Origin: Prado023 sp049688395
Lineage (GTDB): Bacteria > Actinomycetota > Actinomycetes > S36-B12 > CAIYMF01
Reading direction: 5' to 3'
DNA length: 24,254 nucleotides
NCBI GenBank assembly: GCA_049688395.1
Contig: JBAVKQ010000241.1
Span: forward strand, 1 to 24,254
The notes under the pieces are model-generated. The model was not told the origin of the DNA. It searched no databases and saw only the letters and a program-made list of their open reading frames with translations. The position numbers were made by a program, and so were the translations under genes. Below are positions 6,865 through 14,475 of the stretch, piece after piece; position 1 is the stretch's first letter; each line of letters starts with the position of its first letter.

Positions 6865-8261
6865 CCCGCTGGGGTGCGGTCGAGTACACGTCGGTCCGGG
6901 GCCTGCGCGGCCCGCTGATGGTCGTCCAGGGCGTGCATGGGGTGGGCTGGGACGAGTACGTCACCCTGCAGCTCGACGACGGCCAGCAGCGCCACGGTGT
7001 GGTGCTGGAGGTCGACCGTGACCTGGCGATCGTCCAGGTCCTGGAGGGCACCACCGGGATCAGTCCGCAACACGCCCGCGTGCGCTTCAGCGGGGCACCC
7101 CTGCAGGTGCCGGTCGGGCAGGCGTGGCTGGGACGCGTGTGCAACGGCCGCGGGGCACCGTTGGACGGGGGGCCACCGGTCCGCGGGAGCCGCATGGCGC
7201 CCACGACCGGGGCGCCGCTGAACCCATTGATGCGCGAGCCCCCGGCCGAACCGGTCCTCACCGGCATCTCGGCCATCGACGGGCTGGCCACCTTGGTGCG
7301 CGGCCAGAAGTTGCCGATCTTCTCGGTCGCTGGCCTGCCGCACCTGGAGCTGGCGACCCAGATCGCGGCCCAGTCCAGCGCCGGTGGGGAGCCGTTCTGC
7401 GTGGTGTTCGCGGGCATGGGGCTGACCCACGCCGACGCCGCCGCCGTGCGCGACGGGCTGGAAGAGCGCTCCCGGGCCGGGGAGCTCGTGCTGATGCTCA
7501 ACACCGCCGACGACCCGGTGATCGAGCGGATCCTCACCCCACGGATCGCCCTGACCGTGGCCGAGGAGCTGGCGTTCACGCACGGCCGGCACGTGCTGGT
7601 CGTGATGGGGGACATGACCAGCTACGGGGAGGCGCTGCGGGAGGTGTCCGCGGCCCGCGGGGAGATCCCGGCCCGGCGGGCCTACCCCGGCTACCTGTAC
7701 AGTGATCTGGCCTCGCTCTACGAACGCTGCGGGCGGGTCCGCGGGTTGCCCGGCTCGGTGACCGTGATCCCGGTGCTGAGCATGCCCGCCGGGGACATCA
7801 CCCACCCGATCCCCGACCTCACCGGCTACATCACCGAGGGCCAACTGGTCCTCTCGGCGGACCTGCACGCTCGCGGGGTCTACCCGCCGATGGACCCGCT
7901 GCAGTCGCTGTCCCGGCTGATGCGCAAGGGTGCCGGGCCGGGCCGCACCCGCGAGGACCACCTCGACGTGGCCGCTCAACTGCTCGCCGCGCTGGCCCGA
8001 GCGAGGCAGGTCCGCGAGCTGGCCGACCTGGTCGGCCCGGACACCCTCAGCGGGACCGACCGGGACTACTTGGCCTACGAGCAGGCGTTCGCCGAGCACC
8101 TGCTCGACCAGGGCCACGCCGAGAACCGACCCCTGGAGCGGACGCTGGCCCTCGCCTGGGCGGTCCTGGGCGAGTTGCCCCGCCGCGAGCTGACGATGCT
8201 GCCCCGCGCCCTGATTGAGGCCTACGGATCCCCGGGCAGCCCCGGTGGCAGGGGGCGCTGA
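6861..8261 (+). CDS. ntpB: V/A-type ATPase regulatory subunit B
   Basis: Non-catalytic nucleotide-binding-fold subunit that alternates with A in the head; 466 residues, standard length. It begins with the family sequence VEYTSVRGLRGPLMVVQGV, has LTGISAIDGL before the degenerate P-loop (VAGLPHLELATQIA, no Lys-Thr, as expected for B), and VLVVMGDMTSYGEALREVS at the Walker B position. SLYERCGRVRGLPGSVT holds the arginine thought to act as the finger toward the A active site. The ATG overlaps the subunit A stop (ATGA) and the TGA overlaps the next ATG by one base (TGATG). Confidence 0.97.
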   Translation: MTRWGAVEYTSVRGLRGPLMVVQGVHGVGWDEYVTLQLDDGQQRHGVVLEVDRDLAIVQVLEGTTGISPQHARVRFSGAPLQVPVGQAWLGRVCNGRGAPLDGGPPVRGSRMAPTTGAPLNPLMREPPAEPVLTGISAIDGLATLVRGQKLPIFSVAGLPHLELATQIAAQSSAGGEPFCVVFAGMGLTHADAAAVRDGLEERSRAGELVLMLNTADDPVIERILTPRIALTVAEELAFTHGRHVLVVMGDMTSYGEALREVSAARGEIPARRAYPGYLYSDLASLYERCGRVRGLPGSVTVIPVLSMPAGDITHPIPDLTGYITEGQLVLSADLHARGVYPPMDPLQSLSRLMRKGAGPGRTREDHLDVAAQLLAALARARQVRELADLVGPDTLSGTDRDYLAYEQAFAEHLLDQGHAENRPLERTLALAWAVLGELPRRELTMLPRALIEAYGSPGSPGGRGR

Positions 8262-8896
8262 TGGGCGCCACGGTGCGTGGTCAACCGCCCGGTCGGGCCG
8301 GGCTGATGTGGCTGGCCCGGCGGGACGCCGTCGCAACGCGTGGGGCCGACCTGCTCGAACGCAAGCTGCGGATCCTGCTCGCCGAGGAGAAGGACTACGC
8401 CCTGCTGGAGGAACGCACGCGCGCGGAATGGGCCCGAGCCGTGGGCGAGCTCGACGTCTGGATGCTGCGCTCCGCGCTGGTCAGCGGACAGCGCGCCGTG
8501 CGCCTGGCCGGGGACGGTGCCCAGTGCCAGCTCGAGGTCACCTGGCAGCTGACGATGGGGGTGCGCTACCCGACCTCGGCGACCTGCTCGATCCCCAAGC
8601 TGCCCGCCAGCGGGTTCACCCCCGACAACGCCGCCCTGCGCGAGGCCGTACCGTTGGCCCAGCGCGCGGTACGGGCCGGGGTCGACCACGCCGTGGTCAG
8701 CGCGGCGCACGCCGCGGTCGTGGCTGAGATCGCCACCACCCGGCGCCAGCTGCGCGCGCTACGGGAGCGGTGGATCCCACGACTGCAGATCGCCCACCGA
8801 AGCCTGCTGGTCACACTCGACGACCAGGAGCACGACGAGCACGTCCGACTGCGCTGGGCAGCCGACCCGACCCGATCCGAGAGGGTCCGACCATGA
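8261..8896 (+). CDS. ntpD: V/A-type ATPase central shaft subunit D
   Basis: Shaft subunit that rotates inside the A3B3 head. The 211-residue protein has the expected N-terminal helix beginning PPGRAGLMWLARRDAVA, a Leu/Arg/Glu-rich coiled coil to about 65, a central globular part, and a second long helix (about 150-185) ending LQIAHRSLLVTLDDQEHDE. In typical D subunits the N-terminal sequence is a TR-rich helix with LKRRL; here the matching region is LLERKLRILLAEEKD. The length is usual. The start overlaps the subunit B stop, and the last codon overlaps the ATG of the stress protein gene (ATGA), so the USP belongs to the same transcript. Confidence 0.9.
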   Translation: MGATVRGQPPGRAGLMWLARRDAVATRGADLLERKLRILLAEEKDYALLEERTRAEWARAVGELDVWMLRSALVSGQRAVRLAGDGAQCQLEVTWQLTMGVRYPTSATCSIPKLPASGFTPDNAALREAVPLAQRAVRAGVDHAVVSAAHAAVVAEIATTRRQLRALRERWIPRLQIAHRSLLVTLDDQEHDEHVRLRWAADPTRSERVRP

Positions 8897-9327
8897 TCCG
8901 CATCCTGCTCGCCGTCAACGACTCACCGGCGGGCCTGGCGGCCGCCCGGACCGCGGTCTGGTTGGCCCAGCAGTCAGCCGGCCAGATCCGCGCCGTGCAC
9001 GTGACCAGCGAGCCCGGGGCCTTACCCAATCGGCGGGGGGGCGCTGCTCGGGCGGAAGCCGAGGACTGCAGCCCAAAAGACGTCGCACCCATCCTGAAGT
9101 ACGTCACCGGGCTCGCCGACCGCGCCGATGTCAGCCTAGACACGCGGACCATCCGCGGGCAACCCGCACGATCCATCCTCGACCAGGCGACCGCCTGGAA
9201 CACGGACGTGATCGTGCTCGGGCGCTCCGGAGTCCGGCACGTCGGCCAACCATTCGTGGGTTCCTCCGTGCTCAACGTGCTGGAGTTCGCCGAGGTCCCA
9301 GTCGTCGTCGTCCCCGCCCCGGCCTGA
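8893..9327 (+). CDS. universal stress protein (UspA family, ATP-binding type)
   Basis: A single Usp domain of 144 residues, cytoplasmic. It opens with MIRILLAVNDSPAG and ends with a VPVVVVPAP strand. The ATP-binding signature G-2x-G-9x-G(S/T) is intact: Gly110, Gly113 and Gly123-Ser in GRSGVRHVGQPFVGSS, so this is the ATP-binding class. Such proteins support survival under hypoxia, starvation and other stress, and are the most characteristic members of the actinobacterial DosR regulon. The ATG overlaps the stop of ATPase subunit D (ATGA), placing it as the last cistron of the ATPase operon. An ATP-sensing role tied to the pump is an inference. No clear terminator follows it. Confidence 0.92.
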   Translation: MIRILLAVNDSPAGLAAARTAVWLAQQSAGQIRAVHVTSEPGALPNRRGGAARAEAEDCSPKDVAPILKYVTGLADRADVSLDTRTIRGQPARSILDQATAWNTDVIVLGRSGVRHVGQPFVGSSVLNVLEFAEVPVVVVPAPA

Positions 9328-9348
9328 CAGGCGGGCGGACCCCCGAAC

Positions 9349-9592
9349 TCAGCGAGCCCAGATCGCCCCGGTGTGGGTCGCGGTGACGGTCCTGGCGGCG
9401 ACGACCACCCAGAACCCGACACGCCGCGTAGAGCCGTGCGGCGAGGGTGTCGAGGGCGCGGGGATCTGCCAGGTGCGGTCCAGGGTCAGGGTCGCCACGG
9501 GGGGGGGCACCCAGGACGAAAGCCCACCAGCCCAGATGGAAGGGCAGGGCGCCGGCGCGCAGGTAGCGCACCAGCCCGCCGAAGGCGTATGT
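9349..9592 (-). pseudogene. C-terminal remnant of a TDT/SLAC1 (TehA-like) transporter
   Basis: Read in two or three frames on the minus strand, this stretch gives YLRAGALPFHLGWWAFV, then PVATLTLDRTWQIPA, ALDTLAARLYA and finally VGFWVVVAARTVTATHTG with GAIWAR before a TGA. This order matches the last two helices of the tellurite-resistance/C4-dicarboxylate (SLAC1) family, where LPFxLGWWAF is a hallmark. The frame changes at a run of nine C (+ strand G run near 9499-9507) and again near 9420-9440, and the N-terminal three quarters are missing. It is therefore a truncated, decayed gene. Confidence 0.68.
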
Positions 9593-9664
9593 TCATCGCG
9601 GGGCTGTTTGCCGGCAACTGGCTGCACAACGCGACGTCGGTTGGTGATGCGGCCTGGCCTTCGC

Positions 9665-9781
9665 TTAGGAGGCCGCTCGAGCGTCGCCGCATCGGCCACG
9701 TCGCCCAACTGGATCCAGGGCGCAGGCGTGATGGGCCACCTTGCCCACGTCCAGACCGCAGAACACCGCGTACTCGCTCAT
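9665..9781 (-). pseudogene. N-terminal fragment of an IS110-family transposase
   Basis: From the ATG at 9781 the minus strand encodes MSEYAVFCGLDVGKVAHHAC followed by ALDPVGRR. This is the start of the DEDD (RuvC-like) domain of IS110 transposases, including the first catalytic Asp in GLDVGK. After about 30 residues the similarity stops and the frame ends at 9665; the remaining 350 or so residues are absent. Directly beyond lies the TDT transporter remnant, so the breakpoint is near 9690. Confidence 0.72.
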
Positions 9782-9960
9782 CAACGTCATCCTCGCACTC
9801 GCAGATGCGGTCACCGATCGAGCGTCAGCTGCCGGCACCCACGTTACGAAGAGACCACGCACCTGTCGTGGCCATGTCCCCATCAGCGGTCGGCCAACGC
9901 CACCAGACCCGGTGACAACACCCCCTGGATCATCAAACGACAGGGGCAGTAGGTCATGCC
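9782..9960 (-). mobile_element. probable 5' non-coding end of the IS110 remnant
   Basis: About 180 bases upstream of the transposase fragment with no gene of their own. IS110 elements carry the bridge RNA gene in just this place, between the element end and the transposase start. I see no decisive fold and cannot fix the outer boundary, so the call rests on position only. Confidence 0.35.
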
Positions 9961-10266
9961 GGGACCGGCGACCGCGACCCCCAGGCTGAGGGCCACCAGA
10001 AGGGTAACGGGGTCCGGATGGCGCGAGGGCGGTCAGGGTGGTCGCTGGGATGGCGGGGCCTTGGGTCCAGCCACCATCGACCCATGCTTCCCACCGATCG
10101 GCACCGCTGCAGTGGCGGGCTGAGTGAGTCTTGCCGATGCCGGGCGGGCGGGCCGGTTCATGGCCCAATGATCCGATTGGCTCGCACGGTGTCGGCGAAC
10201 TGACGAATCGCCGGTGCTCCAGGGCCGTGAGGAACGTGGGTGGGGTCTTCGGTGGCCGGGCGCGAC
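9961..10266. other. gene-free stretch, nothing recognised
   Basis: No convincing gene, RNA or known element is seen. The open frames crossing it look like chance frames of GC-rich DNA. It contains a small inverted repeat, CCAAT-gatccg-ATTGG, at about 10166-10182. Confidence 0.4.
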
Positions 10267-10370
10267 GGCGCGGTAAGGAGTTCACCGCCCCGGCGGGGGC
10301 GGGAACGGCGATGGGGTGGGGGATCCCGGGATCGGGCTCGGGGCCGTAGCCCAATCCGTAGCCCAGTTCC
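10267..10370. repeat. dispersed repeat, copy 1
   Basis: One of four related units of about 103 bp. It begins GGCGCGGTAAGGAGTTCACC, contains GCGGGAACGGC and GGGGATCCCGGGATCGGGCTC, and ends with an 11-bp direct duplication (CGTAGCCCAAT, CGTAGCCCAGT). All four copies align with almost no gaps and lie in the same orientation. Confidence 0.75.
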
Positions 10371-10500
10371 ATGGCCCGAGGTCTGGGCAGGGTTTCCGTC
10401 GACGGAGTTCCCGTGACCAGGTCGACTGCAGCCCCACGGGCGACGCGCGCACGGCCGTCGACAGTGAGCATGCCACCCCTCGGCGCGCAGGCGTAGCGTC

Positions 10501-10941
10501 GTGGGCGTGGGCCACATGTCTGGAAGCGTGCGGATCGCCCGTCCGGTCGACGAGGTGTTCCAGGCCGTCGTGGACGAGCCCTCGTGGAACCCAGCGATGC
10601 GGTCGGCGACCATGCTCACCCCGCCACCGCCGGGCGCCGGGAGCCGCTACGAGGTGGTCATGGACCTCGGTCGCGGGGGCATGCCGATGACGGTCGAGTT
10701 CACTGCGTTCGACCCGCCCAACCGGCTGGCGTCGCGCACGTCGAGCACGATGATGGCGACCACGGGTGAGGTCACCTGCACTTCTGATGGCGACGGCACC
10801 GTGCTTGCCTGGGACTGGCAGTACCAGTTGCACGGCGCGATGCGGGTCGGTGGGCCGGTGTTCTCATTGGTCGCCGGGCGGTGGGAGCGGCGCAACTGGC
10901 TCCGGCTGCGCGGCCTGCTCGAGGGTCGAGCGCGGGACTGA
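10501..10941 (+). CDS. SRPBCC-family (START/Bet v1-like) protein
   Basis: A 146-residue cytoplasmic protein with the SRPBCC pattern: VRIARPVDEVFQAVVDE near the start, SWNPAMRSA, a central GSRYEVVMDL strand, VEFTAFDPPNRLASRT, and a long C-terminal helix (about 118-142). The family binds hydrophobic ligands in a deep cavity; examples include polyketide cyclases and lipid carriers. The ligand cannot be predicted. Possible starts are GTG 10501, GTG 10507 and ATG 10516. No Shine-Dalgarno is seen, but TAGCGT at 10493-10498 fits a TANNNT -10 element, so the mRNA may be leaderless and begin at GTG 10507. The gene precedes an ABC exporter on the same strand, 82 bases away, and could share its transcript. 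Confidence 0.82.
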   Translation: MGVGHMSGSVRIARPVDEVFQAVVDEPSWNPAMRSATMLTPPPPGAGSRYEVVMDLGRGGMPMTVEFTAFDPPNRLASRTSSTMMATTGEVTCTSDGDGTVLAWDWQYQLHGAMRVGGPVFSLVAGRWERRNWLRLRGLLEGRARD

Positions 10942-11023
10942 CCCGGATCCAACGATGAGGAGGCAGTGGTGGTGCGAGTGGCGCGGACACGGCCGGCGCG
11001 ATGATGCGGGTCGGAGGCTTGGG

Positions 11024-11995
11024 ATGCGGCCAACGACGGTTGGTGCGGGAAGTGACGGTCGGCGGTCGGCAGGGATGACCGGGCAGGTCGGAGCGGACGC
11101 GCCCGTTCTGGAGGTCTGCGGGCTGGCGAAGCGGTACGGCGACTTCCAGGCGGTCCGCGACGTGTCGTTCGAGGTGGCCCACGGCGAGATCTTCGGCCTG
11201 CTGGGCCCGAACGGCGCCGGGAAGACCACCACCGTCGAGTGCGTGCAGGGCCTGCGCACGCACGACGCGGGCACCGTTCGGGTTCTGGGGCTGGACCCGC
11301 ACGCCGACGCGGCGGCCCTGCGCTCGCAGGTTGGCGCCCAGCTGCAGGAGTCGGCGCTGCCGGCACGCATCCGGGTGGCCGAGTCCCTGGACCTGTTCTC
11401 CTCGCTGCAGCCGGGTGGCCCGGACTGGCGCGACGTGATGGCCGACTGGGGCTTGGCCGGGAAGGCCCGGGCCTCGTTCGCGTCGCTGTCCGGCGGGCAG
11501 CGCCAGCGGCTGCTGGTGGCCCTGGCGGTCGTGAACGCGCCCCGGCTGGTGTTCCTCGACGAGATGACCACGGGACTGGACCCGGCCGCCCGCCGCGACA
11601 CCTGGGACCTGATCGAGCGGATCCGCGACAGCGGCACGACCGTCGTGCTGGTCACGCACTTCATGGACGAGGCCGAGCGTCTCTGCGACCGGCTGGCCGT
11701 CATCCGGGAGGGCCGGGTCGTCGCTGCGGGGACGCCCGCCCAGCTGATCGCCGAGCACAGCGGCGAGGTCACCATCACGTTCAGCGCACCCGGCTCGATC
11801 CCGGCGCTGGATGCCATCCCCGGGGTGGCGAGCGTGCAGCGCCGGGGGGCCTCGGTGGCCGTGCACGGCGAGTCCGCGATCGTCGTACGGGTGGGCCGCG
11901 CCCTGTCCGAGGCGGGCATCGAGCCGACCGACATGGCCGTGGTCCGCCCGGGCCTCGAGGACGTCTACCTGCGCCTGGTCGGTCGGGAGGAGTAG
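11024..11995 (+). CDS. ABC transporter ATP-binding protein (DrrA-like)
   Basis: ATPase of an ABC-2-type exporter, 323 residues. Walker A GPNGAGKTT at about 61-69, Q-loop near 106, signature LSGGQ at 155-159, Walker B LVFLDE with Asp179-Glu180, and H-loop His212 in VTHFMDEAE. The C-terminal 80 residues form the DrrA-type regulatory extension (IPGVASVQRRG, GLEDVYLRLVG). Such pairs export drugs, lipids or peptides. The start was set at ATG 11024 because GGAGG (11013-11017) lies 6 bases upstream; ATG 11075 would give the more conventional N-terminus but has only a poor, crowded site. The partner permease begins 5 bases after the stop. Confidence 0.93.
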   Translation: MRPTTVGAGSDGRRSAGMTGQVGADAPVLEVCGLAKRYGDFQAVRDVSFEVAHGEIFGLLGPNGAGKTTTVECVQGLRTHDAGTVRVLGLDPHADAAALRSQVGAQLQESALPARIRVAESLDLFSSLQPGGPDWRDVMADWGLAGKARASFASLSGGQRQRLLVALAVVNAPRLVFLDEMTTGLDPAARRDTWDLIERIRDSGTTVVLVTHFMDEAERLCDRLAVIREGRVVAAGTPAQLIAEHSGEVTITFSAPGSIPALDAIPGVASVQRRGASVAVHGESAIVVRVGRALSEAGIEPTDMAVVRPGLEDVYLRLVGREE

Positions 11996-11999
11996 CCCC

Positions 12000-12752
12000 G
12001 TGGGACCGCTGTTGAAGCTCACCAGCACCGAGCTGCGCCTGTTCCTGCGCGAGCCGATCACCGTCGTGTTCACCCTGGCCCTGCCGCTGATGGTCCTGTA
12101 CCTGCTCGGCGGGGTGTTCGGCAGCAGCGTGGAGCCCAACGCCGAGTTCGTCGTCTACCGGGGGTTCCCCGCCACCAGCTGGTACACCCCGGCCTACGTC
12201 GCGGTCGCCGTCAGCGGGTTCACCGTCATCAGCGCACCGGCGCACCTGGTGGAGTACCGGGACAGCGGGGTGCTGCGCCGGCTGAAGGCCTCCGGGGTGT
12301 CCAAGCTCGTGCTGCTGGCAAGCCAGTTCCTGATCGCCGTGGTGATCGCCGGTGCCGGGGCGCTGCTGCTCCTGGTCGTGGCCCTGGCGGCCACCGACGT
12401 CGACACCCCACGTCACTGGGTGTGGTTCGCCGTCGCCTGCCTGCTCGCCGCGGCTGTGCTGGCGTTCCTCGGCCTCGCGCTGGGCGCGGTCATGCCCACC
12501 GCCAGGGCCGCCCAGTCCGTCGGCCTGGTGCTGTGGTTCATGCTCCTGCTGCTCTGCGGTGGCGGCCCACCACCGGAGGTGTTGCCGGACTCGCTGCGCA
12601 CCCTCGGCGACTGGCTGCCCCTGACCCCGGTGATCGAGATGGTCCAGGAGCCGTGGCTGACCGGCACCTGGGCCTGGCACTCGACCACCATCGCCCTGCT
12701 CATCGGCGCGGTGAGCGCTGCGGTCGCCTGGCTGCGCTTCCGCTGGGAGTGA
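12000..12752 (+). CDS. ABC-2 type transporter permease (DrrB-like)
   Basis: Membrane partner of the preceding ATPase: 250 residues with six predicted membrane helices. After the N-terminal cytoplasmic helix TSTELRLFLREP and the first membrane helix comes the ABC-2 coupling motif EYRDSGVLRRLKASGVSK (about 90-107), which contacts the ATPase. Later segments LLLLVVALAATD, FLGLALGAVMPTARAAQ and the loop WLPLTPVIEMVQEPWL are typical of DrrB/NodJ-type permeases. The GTG start is well supported by GGAGGAG at 11986-11992, seven bases upstream. The two genes are coupled and form one exporter. The substrate is unknown. Confidence 0.92.
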   Translation: MGPLLKLTSTELRLFLREPITVVFTLALPLMVLYLLGGVFGSSVEPNAEFVVYRGFPATSWYTPAYVAVAVSGFTVISAPAHLVEYRDSGVLRRLKASGVSKLVLLASQFLIAVVIAGAGALLLLVVALAATDVDTPRHWVWFAVACLLAAAVLAFLGLALGAVMPTARAAQSVGLVLWFMLLLLCGGGPPPEVLPDSLRTLGDWLPLTPVIEMVQEPWLTGTWAWHSTTIALLIGAVSAAVAWLRFRWE

Positions 12753-12816
12753 GGTAAACGGCCGGAGCACCGCCCCGGCTCATGCGCCTCCGCCCCCTGG
12801 CGAGCCTATCGGGGGC

Positions 12817-12840
12817 TCCACCGGCCTCCTGCCCGGTGGA
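12817..12840. terminator. stem-loop after the ABC exporter operon
   Basis: TCCACCGG and CCGGTGGA form a perfect 8-bp stem with an 8-base loop, 64 bases after the permease stop. There is no T run, as is common for terminators in GC-rich actinomycetes. Confidence 0.45.
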
Positions 12841-13017
12841 CCAACAGGGGCCGGGGTGCGCGCCCTGTGGAGGCCGATGCTCGGCCGCGTGAGTGATTCC
12901 GACGGCACCGCCCGCGACGAGCGGAGCCTCGGCTGACGGCGTCGCGCTTCCCAGGCTCCACGCGGCCCCGAAGGGTCCTACAGTGAAACCGCCTCTGAGT
13001 CACAGCCAAGGAGCAGA

Positions 13018-13770
13018 ATGCCGACGACCCCCGCGCGCCCGCGGCCGACGATGTCCCTTGCCACTCCTGCGGGAATGGTCGGCCTGCACGTTTCTCAGCC
13101 ACAGGGGTCAGGACCATGGCCGGCGGTGGTGGTCATTCACGATGCATCTGGGATGACAGCCGACGTGGTTCATCAGGCGCAGTGGTTGGCCAGCGAGGGC
13201 TTCCTCGCGGCAGCCCCGGACCTGCTACGAGGCGGAACCATCACCCGGTGCTTGCGGGACATGATCCGCGACTACGCCACGTGGGAGGGCCAGGTCTTCA
13301 GTCAGATCGAGGCAGTGCGGACGTGGCTGGCTGCCCGGCCCGACTGCACCGGACGAGTCGGGGTCATCGGGTTCTGCATGGGCGGAGGGTTCGCCCTCGC
13401 CCTGGCGCCGGGTCACGGCTTCTCTGCGGCCAGCGCGAACTACGGCGGCCTGCCGAAGGACGCGGAACGGTTCTTCGCCGGGGCGTGCCCGATCGTCGGA
13501 AGTTACGGCAGGCGCGACCGGTCCCTCAAAGGCGGTGCGGCACGTCTCGAGGAGGCGCTGGTGGCTGCCGAGGTGGTCCATGACGTCAAGGAGTACCCCG
13601 AGGCTGGCCATGGATTCCTCAACGACCACGGACCCGGGGAGGTCCCGTTTATGTACCAAGCGCTCGCCGCCGCGGTGCACACCAGTTATCACGAGTCGAG
13701 CGCGCTGGATGCTCGGCGCCGGATCTCGGCATTCTTCCGCAAGCACCTCGCCGAGGAATCCCCGGCATAG
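13018..13770 (+). CDS. dienelactone hydrolase family protein
   Basis: Alpha/beta hydrolase of 250 residues, cytoplasmic. The nucleophile is Cys120 in GFCMGGGF, the hallmark that separates dienelactone hydrolases from serine hydrolases; Asp167 (GRRDRS) and His198 (EAGHGF) complete the triad. PAVVVIHDASGM near the N-terminus is the oxyanion region and APDLLRGG is the usual strand-turn. Family members open cyclic esters in aromatic catabolism, but many act on unknown esters. The start ATG 13018 has the Shine-Dalgarno AAGGAG at 13008-13013. A TACAGT -10-like hexamer lies at 12979-12984. No catechol-pathway gene is adjacent, so the substrate is open. Confidence 0.92.
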   Translation: MPTTPARPRPTMSLATPAGMVGLHVSQPQGSGPWPAVVVIHDASGMTADVVHQAQWLASEGFLAAAPDLLRGGTITRCLRDMIRDYATWEGQVFSQIEAVRTWLAARPDCTGRVGVIGFCMGGGFALALAPGHGFSAASANYGGLPKDAERFFAGACPIVGSYGRRDRSLKGGAARLEEALVAAEVVHDVKEYPEAGHGFLNDHGPGEVPFMYQALAAAVHTSYHESSALDARRRISAFFRKHLAEESPA

Positions 13771-13817
13771 CGAACGTGGACCTTCGGACCTAGGCCGGGC
13801 CGACAGCAGACCGGTGG

Positions 13818-13976
13818 TCAGCCGGAGTCCTTGTGCGCTGCCGCGGTGGTCGCCACCTCGGTGTGGACCGTTGCGCGCAGCAGGAACGCGAAGGTGAGCA
13901 GCACCAGGCCGGTGAGCCACGCGGCGAGGCTGAACCACCCTGGGCCCCACAGGGCCAGGCCCAGGTCGTGCCTCCG
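13818..13976 (-). pseudogene. C-terminal fragment of an integral membrane protein
   Basis: The minus strand is open for 53 codons, ending in TGA at 13818-13820 and bounded upstream by an in-frame TAA (13977-13979) with no start codon between. It encodes GLALWGPGWFSLAAWLTGLV, a further hydrophobic run LLTFAFLLRATV and a hydrophilic tail ending AAAHKDSG. This looks like the last membrane helix or helices and cytoplasmic tail of a transporter whose 5' part is lost. The family is not recognised. Confidence 0.45.
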
Positions 13977-14147
13977 TTAGCCTCCCGCGGGTGGGGCGGC
14001 GCAGCAGCGAGCCCGCCTTGGGTGTTCCCCCATACCGAGTCAGGCCTCGCTGCTGCATGACGCTACCGCCGGTCGGGTGTGCCCCGAAAGGTCGAAAGGG
14101 GGACTCTCCTGGGACAACCAGGTGCCGGCATGCCTCGGGCAGGGGAT

Positions 14148-14189
14148 GAGGCCCCGCAGCGTGACGGGGGATGCGCGCTGCGGGGCCTC
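14148..14189. terminator. strong perfect 14-bp stem-loop
   Basis: GAGGCCCCGCAGCG (14148-14161) and CGCTGCGGGGCCTC (14176-14189) are exact reverse complements around a 14-base loop. It is the strongest hairpin I found. No gene ends close by on either strand, so it may be a terminator left from lost genes, a mobile-element part, or a structured RNA. Confidence 0.5.
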
Positions 14190-14475
14190 GGTAACCCGGA
14201 CTGGCCAGCCGCGTGGACGACTAGGCTCCCGTAACCAACAAGTTAGGCACGCCTCGGTTCGGAGGTCACTGGGAGGGGGGTATGGGGGAGCCTGCCGAGT
14301 CGCCGCGGGTGGGGTTGTGGCCATGGGCCCGACCCCGGCGAGCGTCTGTCCTGCCGGCAGTGGATCGCCTCGAACCGGGGTCGGGATCTGGGGAGCATTT
14401 CACCGTGAACGAGTCATGGCAATGGCTCCCGCAACCGACGTTTCAGAGGTGGGGGGAGTCGCGAAATCCATTGCG

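Noticed and set aside
9371..9952. Two long + strand open frames over the TDT/IS110 region
   Set aside because: They have no recognisable domain, lie opposite the remnant genes, and their composition (Arg/Pro/Ser/Gly-rich) is that of chance frames in GC-rich DNA.
10055..10068. GGGGCCTTGGGTCC, a DosR-like match
   Set aside because: No start of any gene at a sensible distance on either strand.
9782..10471. Minus-strand open frame joined to the IS110 fragment
   Set aside because: The only meaningful part is the 30 residues after the ATG at 9781; the upstream extension runs through the IS end and repeat copy 1 and resembles nothing.
12806..13117. Minus-strand open frame between the ABC exporter and dienelactone hydrolase genes
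   Set aside because: Overlaps the ribosome site and start of a well-supported gene, contains the terminator-like hairpin and has no domain.
13777..13790. TGGACCTTCGGACC, a DosR-like match after the dienelactone hydrolase gene
   Set aside because: It lies between a gene end and a 3' fragment; there is no promoter for it to act on.
14244..14262. Iron-box-like TTAGGCACGCCT
   Set aside because: Only part of the 19-bp IdeR/DmdR palindrome is matched, and no iron gene follows.
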